Under the pieces are notes generated by a model. That model did no database searches and was not told the origin of the DNA. It was given only the letters and a program-made list of their open reading frames with translations. This document shows, one piece after another, positions 1 through 7,780 of a DNA stretch of 52,446 nucleotides; the stretch's first letter is position 1, and every line of letters begins with the position of its first letter. Both the position numbers and the translations under genes were made by a program. The DNA is from CAZMOK01 sp964567785 (GTDB lineage: Bacteria > Bacteroidota > Bacteroidia > Bacteroidales > JAGOPY01): positions 1 through 52,446 of the forward strand of contig CAZMOK010000019.1 of assembly GCA_964567785.1 (NCBI GenBank), written 5' to 3'.

Positions 1-810
1 GGATTCAATATTTCGCGGATCGTGATCCTGCCGGTCCCTTATGATGGCACCAGTACCTGGGGCAAGGGCGCAGACCAGGGACCGGGAGCTATTATTGAAG
101 CATCTGCCAACATGGAAGTCTACGATATCGAGACCGACAGTGAGGTTTACCTGAAAGGCATCCACACTGCTGAAGCTGTTACGGAAGCTTCATCACCCGA
201 AGGGATGTCGGATGCCGTTTATGAAAGGATGAGGGATTTGCTTGAAAAGGATAAATTCCCTGTTTTGCTGGGCGGTGAACATTCGGTGACGATAGGATCG
301 GTGAAGGCTTTTTCAGAAAAGGTTGATGATCTGTCGGTCTTGCAGATCGATGCCCATACCGACCTGAGGGACGAATACCTTGGCAGCCGGTACAACCACG
401 CCTGCGTGATGGCAAGGGTCAGGGAGCTTTGTCCTTTTGTACAGGTAGGTATCAGGAGTATGGATGCTTCGGAGAAGAAGTATATACAACAAGGAAAAAT
501 TTTCTTTGCATCTGAAATTGCAGGAAAGAACCCGGAATGGATGGAAAAGGTTGTAGAGCAACTGACCGGTAATGTGTACGTTACAATTGACCTCGACGGG
601 CTCGACCCTGCTTACATGCCTTCAACCGGAACCCCTGAACCGGGTGGCCTGACCTACCAAGAAGTCCTGAACCTGGTCAGGAAAGTAATAGATAAAAGAA
701 ACGTAGTGGGTTTTGATGTGGTGGAACTGGCGCCTGACCCTGGTAACAGGGCTCCTGATTTCCTTGCGGCAAAACTGATTTACCAGATACTAAGCTACAG
801 GTTTAAGTGA
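1..810 (+). CDS. speB: Agmatinase (ureohydrolase family), 5' partial
   Basis: This enzyme hydrolyses agmatine to putrescine and urea in polyamine synthesis. The ureohydrolase metal-binding motifs are visible: GGEHSV, DAHTDLRD and DLDGLDPAYMP, which supply the His and Asp ligands of the two Mn ions. The frame is open to the left edge of the window, and the residues before the GTG at 22 (GFNISRIVILPVPYDGTST) continue the normal agmatinase N-terminus. The gene therefore starts outside the window and GTG 22 is not the real start. It lies 22 nt before the deoxyhypusine-synthase-like gene and is probably co-transcribed with it. Agmatinase rather than arginase is inferred from the family pattern and the polyamine neighbour. 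Confidence 0.9.
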   Translation, partial: GFNISRIVILPVPYDGTSTWGKGADQGPGAIIEASANMEVYDIETDSEVYLKGIHTAEAVTEASSPEGMSDAVYERMRDLLEKDKFPVLLGGEHSVTIGSVKAFSEKVDDLSVLQIDAHTDLRDEYLGSRYNHACVMARVRELCPFVQVGIRSMDASEKKYIQQGKIFFASEIAGKNPEWMEKVVEQLTGNVYVTIDLDGLDPAYMPSTGTPEPGGLTYQEVLNLVRKVIDKRNVVGFDVVELAPDPGNRAPDFLAAKLIYQILSYRFK

Positions 811-832
811 TTATCAGTTAAATAAATAAAGA

Positions 833-1849
833 ATGGATAAGAAAGATCTTTTGAAAGAAACAATCGAGCATGTGGATATCAAGTCATTTGATTCAACACC
901 TATAATTGACTCGATGCGTAAGATGTCGTTTACATCACGTGAAACAGCCTCTGCTGCAGATATTTACGACAGAATGATCAATGACGGGGATTGTTCCGTG
1001 ATCCTCACCCTCGCCGGCAGTACCGGCGCCGGGGGTTGCATGCAGGTTTACGTTGACCTGGTTAAGAATAACATGGTGGATGCTATTGTGGCCACCGGTG
1101 CGTCCATTGTTGACATGGATTTTTTCGAGGCACTGGGCTACAAACATTACAGGGGTACACCCGGTACAGACGATAAAATGCTGCGCGAAAACTATATCGA
1201 CAGGATCTACGACACTTACATTGATGAAGAGGAATTACAGGCCTGCGACATGGCGGTAAAAGAAATTGCCGATTCACTTGAGCCTCGTGCCTATTCATCA
1301 CGAGAGTTCATCCGGGAAATGGGGAAATACCTTACATCTCACGCAAAGAAAAAAGACAGCCTGGTCCAGGCATGTTATGAAAACAATGTACCCATATTTT
1401 GTCCTGCTTTTACCGACAGCAGCGCCGGTTTCGGACTGGTAAAACACCAGTGGGACCGCCCGGATAACCATTTGACCATAGATGCGGTGGCCGACTTCCG
1501 TGAATTGACCATGATCAAAATGGAAGCAGGAACCACAGGGCTGTTCATGATAGGCGGGGGAGTGCCGAAGAACTTCATCCAGGATACAGTGATTTGTGCT
1601 GAGATACTCGGCAAGGATGTTCCGATGCACAAATATGCCGTTCAGATAACCGTTGCAGATGTGAGGGATGGCGCTTGTTCAAGCTCAACACTCAAGGAGG
1701 CTGCTTCGTGGGGAAAGGTTGATACTGTTTACGAACAAATGGTTTACGCCGAGGCAACTTCCGTACTTCCGCTTATTGCCAGTTTTCTTTATCACAAGGG
1801 AGACTGGAAAAACCGTAACAAAAGAGAATGGACTAAGCTTTTTCACTAA
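833..1849 (+). CDS. Deoxyhypusine synthase family protein
   Basis: This 338-residue protein belongs to the NAD-dependent deoxyhypusine synthase family. The residue matching the catalytic lysine of the human enzyme is present (SWGKVD, Lys295), as are a glycine-rich GGGVPKNF segment and a GASIVDMDF segment. In eukaryotes the enzyme moves an aminobutyl group from spermidine to eIF5A. Bacteria have no eIF5A, so the acceptor here is probably another amine, with a homospermidine-type or related polyamine product (inference). Its position 22 nt downstream of agmatinase supports a polyamine role. The start ATG at 833 follows an A-rich leader (AAATAAATAAAGA), as is usual in this phylum. The true substrate is unknown. 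Confidence 0.85.
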   Translation: MDKKDLLKETIEHVDIKSFDSTPIIDSMRKMSFTSRETASAADIYDRMINDGDCSVILTLAGSTGAGGCMQVYVDLVKNNMVDAIVATGASIVDMDFFEALGYKHYRGTPGTDDKMLRENYIDRIYDTYIDEEELQACDMAVKEIADSLEPRAYSSREFIREMGKYLTSHAKKKDSLVQACYENNVPIFCPAFTDSSAGFGLVKHQWDRPDNHLTIDAVADFRELTMIKMEAGTTGLFMIGGGVPKNFIQDTVICAEILGKDVPMHKYAVQITVADVRDGACSSSTLKEAASWGKVDTVYEQMVYAEATSVLPLIASFLYHKGDWKNRNKREWTKLFH

Positions 1850-1887
1850 GAACGCAGTTATTAACCATGCTGTGTAAACCTTTCAGG

Positions 1888-1902
1888 GGTAAGGTCCTTA
1901 CC
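1888..1902. other. Inverted repeat between convergent genes
   Basis: GGTAAGG and CCTTACC form a near-continuous palindrome in the 55-nt spacer between the convergent deoxyhypusine-synthase-like and amylase genes. It could help terminate transcription from both sides, but there is no T-run on either strand, so this is a weak call. Confidence 0.25.
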
Positions 1903-1904
1903 TG

Positions 1905-3465
1905 CTAGTGCTTCAAACTGAATATCCTGACCTCCCATGGCTCAAGGTGTAACGCAGTTTTCCCACCTTTAATTATCACCTCTCTGGTACCTTCACCTCC
2001 ATTTCCTACTCCTACTCCTACTCCTANNNNNNNNNNNNNNNNNNNNNNNNNNNNNNNNNNNNNNNNNNNNNNNNNNNNNNNNNNNNNNNNNNNNNNNNNN
2101 NNNNNNNNNNNNNNNNNNNNNNNNNNCTTCTCCTGTTCCTGTTCCTGTTCCCATCTCAATAAGCCCTGTCGCAACTTCCGGGCTGTAGTTTACAACCACA
2201 ACAGTCCTATCCTTCTTTCCCGTCCATTCAAAGGCAATCAGGGATGGTTCTGTGATTTCCTGACCATCCTTTTCCGAAATATCGAGCAGTTTCCACTTTC
2301 CGTTCCTGAAGAGGTCATTTTTCAAAAGTGTTAAAAGGCTATTATAAGATCCTTTTATATCACGATCTCCCTTTTCGATCTTCCGCCGGCAAAGATGTAC
2401 CGAAAGCTTGCTTTTCCAGCCCTGCATTTGCCCCTGGTGGAAGAACCTCATGCCCGGTGTGAGATATGTTATGATGGCAGCAGCGAAATGCACCTCAATC
2501 TCAAATTCTTTTGCGGCCCTTTTTTCATCATGGTTTTCAAGGAACCTGCAAAGTTTGTCCTGGAAATCCGGTGCTGCCTTCAGGTGAAGTCGCACAGGAG
2601 TGGCCTGCTTGTGAAGCAACCGGTCATATAGCCTTTTATCATAGGTAAAATCAAATCCCTGCTGCTGCATTTCCCATTCCATGTCCCAGTACACTTCACC
2701 CAAAAAAGTAAAATCCTTATCAGTTCCTTTTACTTTTTCAATGGCCTGCGGCCAAAAGGGGGGAATGTCGATACCCCACGTTTTTTTGAATACACCCGGG
2801 GTAATGAGCATTGCCATGTCAACCCTCAATCCGTCACATAGTTCAGAGACCCTCATTAACTCTTCCAGCATCGCTTTGCGTAGTCCGGGGTCACCATAAT
2901 TAAGCTGCAGTGTATCCACCCAGCCACTGAAATAGGGATCCCTTCCATAAGCAAAAACAGGCTTTTGCGGGTGCTTCTCCAGCCTGGTAAAATTGTCGGG
3001 GTGCTCTTCAAGGTCTTTTTCTGAGCCGCTGATGAAATACTCCGGGTGCTCTGTTGTCCATGGGTGGTCGATGGCCACATGGTTAGGCACAAAATCGAGC
3101 ATGAGCCTCATACCTCTGGCGTTAAGCCGCTCTTTCAGTGATACCAGTTCCTCGGGTTCTCCAAGCCTTGTGTTAAGTTCATAGGCGGTAATGGCAAAAC
3201 CCGAGCCGCAGATGTCTTCTTCTTTCAGGTCGGGGAGTTCTTCCCTGTAAGAATTGGTCCACAGGGGGTTCTTTCTCGACATTTCCTTTCCGGCTTCCCC
3301 GGTCTGCCATACGCTCAGCAGGTAAACCCAATCAAATCCTTTACCGGCAAGTTTGTCCAGCTCTTCATCAGGGATATCCTTTAGCGTGGCTTCCGGTCCC
3401 CATTTCTCCCTTAGCCACACGCGGGTATTGATTTGATATAATAGTGGGTATTTATCGGAAATCAT
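1905..3465 (-). CDS. GH13 alpha-amylase family protein, interrupted by assembly gap
   Basis: This is a cytoplasmic-looking glycoside hydrolase of family 13 with no signal peptide (it starts MISDKYPLLYQINTRVWL). The catalytic set is complete: DFVPNHV (region I), Asp216 nucleophile in GLRVDMAML, Glu257 acid/base in FLGEVYW, and Asp313 in ENHDE. After residue ~440 the sequence enters a Gly-Thr repeat (MGTGTGTGE) and then the 100-N gap. Beyond the gap a Gly-Val repeat leads into a typical GH13 C-terminal strand (LEPWEVRIFSL) that stops at 1905. That tail is in a different frame if the gap is taken as exactly 100 nt, but the frames agree if the true gap is a multiple of 3. The gene is therefore probably intact, and the frame change an artefact of the nominal gap size. 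It follows the ABC permease gene by 61 nt. Exact substrate specificity cannot be read. Confidence 0.85.
2004..2151. repeat. Hexanucleotide tandem repeats flanking the gap, in frame in the amylase gene
   Basis: Left of the gap (2004-2026) the plus strand repeats TCCTAC almost four times, and right of it (2131-2151) TCCTGT repeats three and a half times. On the coding strand these read GGAGTA (Gly-Val) and GGAACA (Gly-Thr). A six-base unit keeps the reading frame, so changes in copy number would alter linker length but not switch the gene off. The repeat is the likely reason the assembly broke here. Confidence 0.9.
2027..2126. other. Assembly gap (100 N)
   Basis: A run of exactly 100 N, a conventional gap of unknown size. 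From the reading frames on either side, the true missing length should be a multiple of 3. It holds the middle of the simple repeat and part of the C-terminal domain of the GH13 protein. Confidence 0.97.
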
Positions 3466-3490
3466 TTAGTTATATTCAATAACCTACTTT

Positions 3491-3525
3491 GTAAAATGTA
3501 AACTGTAAATTGTAAACTGTAAAAT
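3491..3525. repeat. Heptanucleotide-period array 1 (5 units)
   Basis: Five 7-nt units with consensus GTAAANT (for example GTAAAAT and GTAAACT) fill 35 nt of the 61-nt spacer between the ABC permease stop codon (3527-3529) and the amylase start (3465). The array begins one base after the stop codon. No coding function is visible. Confidence 0.85.
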
Positions 3526-3526
3526 C

Positions 3527-4873
3527 CTACTGATATTTTATCCATTTCCAAAGTTCCTTATAACTCACTTTCTTTCCGTACATAAGGATGCCGGTACGAT
3601 AGATCTTTGCCGCAAGCCAGGTAGTGAATAAAAATCCTGCTACCAGGAATGCTATGGAGGGTAAAAGGTCTGTGTACAGATTGATGCCGAAAGGTATCCT
3701 GATCATCATAACCACCGGGCTGGTGAAGGGGATAACAGAGAACCACCATGCAACCTGCCCGTCGGGATTGTTCAGTACGAACGACAACCCAACTATGATC
3801 GATAACACCAGTGGAATAGTTACCGGGAACATGAATTGCTGTGTGTCTGCTTCGCTGTCGACGGCAGAGCCGATGGCTGCGAATAATGAGCCGTAAAGCA
3901 GGTATCCGCCTATGAAGTAAAACAGGAAGGTAACGAGAATCAGCCCGAAATTTATTGATGAAAAGATCTCCATAAACCTGGCAAGCTGATCACTGTCTTC
4001 AATGTTAAAAGTTGACTCTTCGAGCTGTCCCTCCATCGATTCGGCGGGAAAAAGCTGCCCGGGACTGCTCAGGGTCGACGTACTTCCGATCTCCTCAAGT
4101 TGTGAGGAATATGCTACGGAAAAAACACCTATTATGCTTAATGTCAGTATGATCCACAGAAAGAACTGGGTAAGGCCAACCAGTGCAATGCCGATAATCT
4201 TACCTGCCATTAACTGCACGGGCTTCACTGAAGATACGATCACCTCTACGATCCTGCTTGTCTTCTCTTCGATCACTCCCCTCATGACCTGGGAACCGTA
4301 CATAAAAATGAACATATAAATTAGAAAGCCGGCTACAAATCCCACTGCCCAGCTCGCTTCAGTAAACGATTCTTCGTCTGTTTCAAGGTCCTTGACCGAA
4401 AGCCGCATGTTTCCTTTCACTGAAGCAAGCTCCTGGCTGTCGATGCCATATACATCCAGTAATTTTTTATTCTCGATGATCTTGTTTATCGAGCTTTGTA
4501 TATAGGTTTTCATGCTCAGCCCGGGATTTCCGTTCGAGTAAAGTATGGCCTCCTTTGGCAGGGCGTATTCCCGTTTCGGAATATGGAGGATCCCGAAGTT
4601 TTCGTTTTCAGCCAGGTTTTGCCTGGCAGAACGCAGGTCCTCAAAAACATAGACAAATTGTATGTCGTCGGTGTTTTCAAACTGATCGATGAAGATCCCT
4701 GTTTCGTCGAGCACTTCTATTACTTTGGTGCCTTCCGACTGGGTCATCAGGATGAAGGGGATGATCCACACAGAGGCCATTAGTATAGGCCCCAGGAAGG
4801 TCATAATAATGAACGACTTTTTTTTGACCCGGGTCAGGTACTCTCTTTTTATAACAAGGCTTGTTTTGCTCAT
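3527..4873 (-). CDS. ABC-2 type transporter permease (NatB-like)
   Basis: This 448-residue membrane protein has the ABC-2 exporter layout: one N-terminal membrane segment (about residues 22-43, FIIMTFLGPILMASVWIIP), a large external domain to ~170, then five or more membrane segments to the C-terminus. The basic start (MSKTSLVIKREYLTRVKKK) fits a cytoplasmic N-terminus. It shares the sequence TAATG with the upstream ATPase gene (1-nt overlap), so the two subunits are translationally coupled and form one exporter. The family includes NatAB sodium exporters and antibiotic or peptide exporters. The substrate cannot be told from sequence. Confidence 0.88.
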   Translation of the reverse strand: MSKTSLVIKREYLTRVKKKSFIIMTFLGPILMASVWIIPFILMTQSEGTKVIEVLDETGIFIDQFENTDDIQFVYVFEDLRSARQNLAENENFGILHIPKREYALPKEAILYSNGNPGLSMKTYIQSSINKIIENKKLLDVYGIDSQELASVKGNMRLSVKDLETDEESFTEASWAVGFVAGFLIYMFIFMYGSQVMRGVIEEKTSRIVEVIVSSVKPVQLMAGKIIGIALVGLTQFFLWIILTLSIIGVFSVAYSSQLEEIGSTSTLSSPGQLFPAESMEGQLEESTFNIEDSDQLARFMEIFSSINFGLILVTFLFYFIGGYLLYGSLFAAIGSAVDSEADTQQFMFPVTIPLVLSIIVGLSFVLNNPDGQVAWWFSVIPFTSPVVMMIRIPFGINLYTDLLPSIAFLVAGFLFTTWLAAKIYRTGILMYGKKVSYKELWKWIKYQ

Positions 4874-5787
4874 TATGCGTCCTCCCTGACTTTTGTTATG
4901 AAGATGTCGTTCATGGTGGGCAGCTTTTCCTCAAAGGAGTGAATGTGTACATGAGGCATAATGGCATTCAGCATATCATTTGCCTTAGCGCCGGGCCCTA
5001 ATTTCACAAGTGCCGTGGCGTGGCCGTTGGCCCTTTTTTCTTCCAGTATGGAGAATTCCCGCTCAAGGTAGGGGTTAAGGCTCTCTGCACCCGAAAATTC
5101 AATCAGGTAGTTGTCGCTTTTGTATTCTTTCTTGATGCTGGTGACATCACCTTTCAATATGGTCTTGGAGCGGTTTATAAGGGCTATTTCATCGCAAAGT
5201 TCCTCCACCGAATCCATATTATGTGTTGAGAAGATAATGGTGGCACCTTCATCCCTGAATTTCAGGATCTCTTTTTTCAACAGGTTTACGTTGATGGGGT
5301 CGAAACCGCTGAAAGGTTCATCAAATATCAGGAGCTTCGGCCTGTGGATTATGGTGACTATGAATTGCACTTTCTGCTGCATCCCTTTTGAAAGTTCTTC
5401 AACTTTCTTGTTCCACCATCCCAGTATATCGAATTTTTCGAACCACTCTTTAAGCCTGATGTTTGCTTCATGCCTGGAAAGGCCTTTGAGCTGGGCAAGA
5501 TAAAGGGCCTGTTCACCGACCTTCATTTTCTTGTAAAGCCCGCGTTCTTCGGGCAGGTAGCCTATCTTGTCTATATCGTTCCGCCTCATTCGCTTGCCTT
5601 CGAAGAGCAATTTTCCATCATCAGGGGCGGTGATCATATTGATGATCCTTATAAGGGTGGTCTTGCCGGCACCATTGGGGCCCAACAACCCGAAAATTCT
5701 GCCCTGAGGGACCTCTATCGACACATCGGTGAGAGCCTGGTGTCCCGAAAAGTTCTTATTTATCTGCCAGGTTTCCAGCAAGTTCAT
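4873..5787 (-). CDS. ABC transporter ATP-binding protein (NatA-like)
   Basis: This 304-residue ATPase subunit partners the permease encoded next to it. Visible motifs are Walker A GPNGAGKTT (near residue 37), signature LSKGMQQKVQ, Walker B LLIFDEPFSGFDP and the switch histidine in IIFSTHNM. The ~80 residues after the ATPase core form the accessory domain common in this exporter subfamily. It starts 19 nt after dnaJ and probably belongs to the grpE-dnaJ transcript, which would link its expression to heat-shock control (inference). Confidence 0.92.
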   Translation of the reverse strand: MNLLETWQINKNFSGHQALTDVSIEVPQGRIFGLLGPNGAGKTTLIRIINMITAPDDGKLLFEGKRMRRNDIDKIGYLPEERGLYKKMKVGEQALYLAQLKGLSRHEANIRLKEWFEKFDILGWWNKKVEELSKGMQQKVQFIVTIIHRPKLLIFDEPFSGFDPINVNLLKKEILKFRDEGATIIFSTHNMDSVEELCDEIALINRSKTILKGDVTSIKKEYKSDNYLIEFSGAESLNPYLEREFSILEEKRANGHATALVKLGPGAKANDMLNAIMPHVHIHSFEEKLPTMNDIFITKVREDA

Positions 5788-5806
5788 TTGAACAGATTAA
5801 GTTATT

Positions 5807-6967
5807 TCAAGTACTGAAAAATTCTTTCATTCGGTCAAAGAAATTCTTGTCCCTCTTTGAAGGATTGGGAATGAAATTCTCCGACTCTTTGAGCTTTTCC
5901 ATGATCTTTTGCTCTTCTGCAGTGAGGTTTTTGGGTGTCCAGACATTTATGTTCACCAGCAGGTCGCCGTTTCCGTATCTGTTTATGTCGGGCAAACCTT
6001 TTCCCCTGAGCCGGAACACCTTTCCGCTTTGTGTACCTGCCGGTACCTTGATCTTTGCCTTGCCGTCAAGGGTGGGAACACCGATCTCTGTACCCAGGGC
6101 AGCGTCAGGGAGGCTTATATACTGTTCGTAAAGCAGGTTCTGGCCATCCCTTACCAGGTTGTCGTGGTCAGTTTCTTCGATAAGCACAATAAGATCACCC
6201 GGAATGCCACCACGCGCCCCGGCGTTGCCCTTGCCGGAAACAGATAGCTGCATTCCATCCTGAACACCGGCAGGTATCTTCAGGCTGATTACCTCACTTC
6301 CTTTAACGATTCCATTGCCGGCGCAATCGGGACATTTAGCCGAAATAGTCTGTCCTTCACCACCGCACGAAGGGCATGGGGAGGTGGTTTGCATTTGTCC
6401 CAAAAAAGTGTTGGTGACCCTTGTTACCTGGCCCGAGCCGTGACAGGTGGAGCAGGTACTGTAAGATGAGCCGTCCTTGGCACCGGAACTGTTACAAGTC
6501 TCACAGGGGACATACTTACTTATTTTCAGCTTTTTCTCTACGCCCCGGGCAATTTCCTCGAGGGTGAGTTTTACTTTTACCCTGATATTGGAACCCCGGT
6601 TGACACGCCTGCCACCCCTGGTTCTCGCACCACCAAAACCAAAAGCATCACCGAAAGCACCACCAAACGCATCTCCGAAAATATCCCCGAAATTACTGAA
6701 GATGTCGTCCATGGTCATGTTGAATCCGTCTCCGGGCATACCTTTCACACCTTCATGTCCAAACCTGTCGTATCTCGAGCGCTTATCGCTGTCTCTCAAT
6801 ACTTCATAGGCCTCTGCTGCTTCCTTGAATTTTGTTTCGGCCTCAGGGTCATCGGGGTTTTTATCCGGATGGTACTTCAGGGCCATCTTACGGTAAGCTT
6901 TCTTGATCTCGGCTTCCGAAGCATTCTTGGAAACATCCAGTATTTCGTAATAGTCTCTTTTCGTCAT
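5807..6967 (-). CDS. dnaJ: Chaperone protein DnaJ
   Basis: This Hsp40 co-chaperone delivers unfolded proteins to DnaK and stimulates its ATPase. Domain order is complete: J-domain with YHPDKNP (His-Pro-Asp near residue 33), a Gly/Phe-rich linker (FGDIFGDAFGGAFGDAFGF), a zinc domain with four Cys repeats, and the C-terminal substrate-binding region; 386 residues is normal. The first zinc repeat reads CETCNSSG instead of the usual CxxCxGxG, but all eight cysteines are kept. It lies 72 nt downstream of grpE on the same strand. dnaK is not in this window. Confidence 0.97.
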   Translation of the reverse strand: MTKRDYYEILDVSKNASEAEIKKAYRKMALKYHPDKNPDDPEAETKFKEAAEAYEVLRDSDKRSRYDRFGHEGVKGMPGDGFNMTMDDIFSNFGDIFGDAFGGAFGDAFGFGGARTRGGRRVNRGSNIRVKVKLTLEEIARGVEKKLKISKYVPCETCNSSGAKDGSSYSTCSTCHGSGQVTRVTNTFLGQMQTTSPCPSCGGEGQTISAKCPDCAGNGIVKGSEVISLKIPAGVQDGMQLSVSGKGNAGARGGIPGDLIVLIEETDHDNLVRDGQNLLYEQYISLPDAALGTEIGVPTLDGKAKIKVPAGTQSGKVFRLRGKGLPDINRYGNGDLLVNINVWTPKNLTAEEQKIMEKLKESENFIPNPSKRDKNFFDRMKEFFST

Positions 6968-7039
6968 TATGTCGTTGTTCGCTTTCGGCTGTGAGCTTAT
7001 GGAAGGTAATAGCCAGCAGCTTACATGTTACTTTTTATA

Positions 7040-7609
7040 TTATTGCCCCACAATTACTTTGGAGTACCTTATCACTTTGTCGTTGAGAAGGTAGCCCCTT
7101 TCTATCACATCAACTACCTTTCCTTTTAAATCTTCCGAGGGGGCGGGGATATTTGTGACAGCTTCGTGGTAATCCACATCAAAAGGCTGCCCCATAGCCT
7201 CAATGCTTTTCAGGCCTTTTTGTTCAAGAATGTTTTTCAGTTTATTATATATCAGCATAATGCCATCTGTTTCTGGCATTTCCTGCTCTTCCATCGACTT
7301 AATGGCTCTTTCAAAATCATCCACTACAGGCAGAAGGTCGGCAATGACTTCCTCAGAGGCAGTTTTACTCAGCTCGATCTTCTCCCTGAGGGTCCTTTTC
7401 CTGTAATTGTCGAACTCCGAATAAATCCTGAGGTATTTGTCTTTTGACTCCTGAACCTCATTCTCAAGTTCTTTGATCCTTTCCTGCAGTTTTTCTTCTT
7501 TCTTATCTTGTTTTGAGCCGGTCTTCTTTTTTGATGATGTTTTCTTTCCCTTTGTCTTTTTACCGGTGGTTTGCTGTTCGTGGTCCTTATTTCTTTCTTC
7601 TTCCATCAT
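7040..7609 (-). CDS. grpE: Nucleotide exchange factor GrpE
   Basis: GrpE releases ADP from DnaK. The 189-residue protein has a very Lys-rich, low-complexity N-terminus (residues 5-40), a long coiled coil (about 38-90: EEKLQERIKELENEVQESK) and the C-terminal beta domain ending in KVIRYSKVIVGQ, the conserved GrpE terminus. Two adjacent ATG codons make the start ambiguous by one residue. It is the first gene of the grpE-dnaJ-ABC-amylase group. I see no CIRCE element or clear TAnnTTTG box in the 171 nt upstream. Confidence 0.95.
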   Translation of the reverse strand: MMEEERNKDHEQQTTGKKTKGKKTSSKKKTGSKQDKKEEKLQERIKELENEVQESKDKYLRIYSEFDNYRKRTLREKIELSKTASEEVIADLLPVVDDFERAIKSMEEQEMPETDGIMLIYNKLKNILEQKGLKSIEAMGQPFDVDYHEAVTNIPAPSEDLKGKVVDVIERGYLLNDKVIRYSKVIVGQ

Positions 7610-7733
7610 ATCTCAATATTGTTCCTTACTTAATCGGGTAACCTTTTTACAAATAATTTGCCATTTAGTCTTTTAAGGACAGAATGGCAGTTTCGGCCTG
7701 CGAAATTAAGAATTTAAAAAACTCCCGGCCCAT

Positions 7734-7768
7734 CTCAACACTCAACTCTCAGATCTCAACTCTATTCT
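7734..7768. repeat. Heptanucleotide-period array 2 (5 units)
   Basis: Five 7-nt units of the type CTCAACT (variants CTCAACA, CTCAGAT, CTATTCT) in the divergent spacer between grpE and the aldehyde dehydrogenase gene. The array ends exactly one base before the TACCTTTG promoter box at 7769 and so occupies the place of the -33 element. Confidence 0.85.
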
Positions 7769-7776
7769 TACCTTTG
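7769..7776 (+). promoter_or_regulatory. Bacteroidetes -7 box (TACCTTTG) of aldehyde dehydrogenase gene
   Basis: TACCTTTG matches the phylum -7 consensus TAnnTTTG perfectly. It ends only 4 nt before the ATG at 7781, so transcription would start at or next to the start codon, giving a leaderless or nearly leaderless mRNA. No TTTG is present 19-21 nt upstream; that position lies in the heptad array. Confidence 0.5.
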
Positions 7777-7780
7777 TACA

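Noticed and set aside
22..24. GTG at 22 as the start of the agmatinase gene
   Set aside because: The in-frame codons before it continue a normal agmatinase N-terminus and the frame is open to the window edge, so the gene is cut by the window.
1993..2126. Reading the amylase frame straight through the N-run to a stop at 1993 with an Arg-Ser repeat tail
   Set aside because: The Arg-Ser tail exists only because the gap is given as 100 nt. The other frame yields the conserved GH13 C-terminus LEPWEVRIF.
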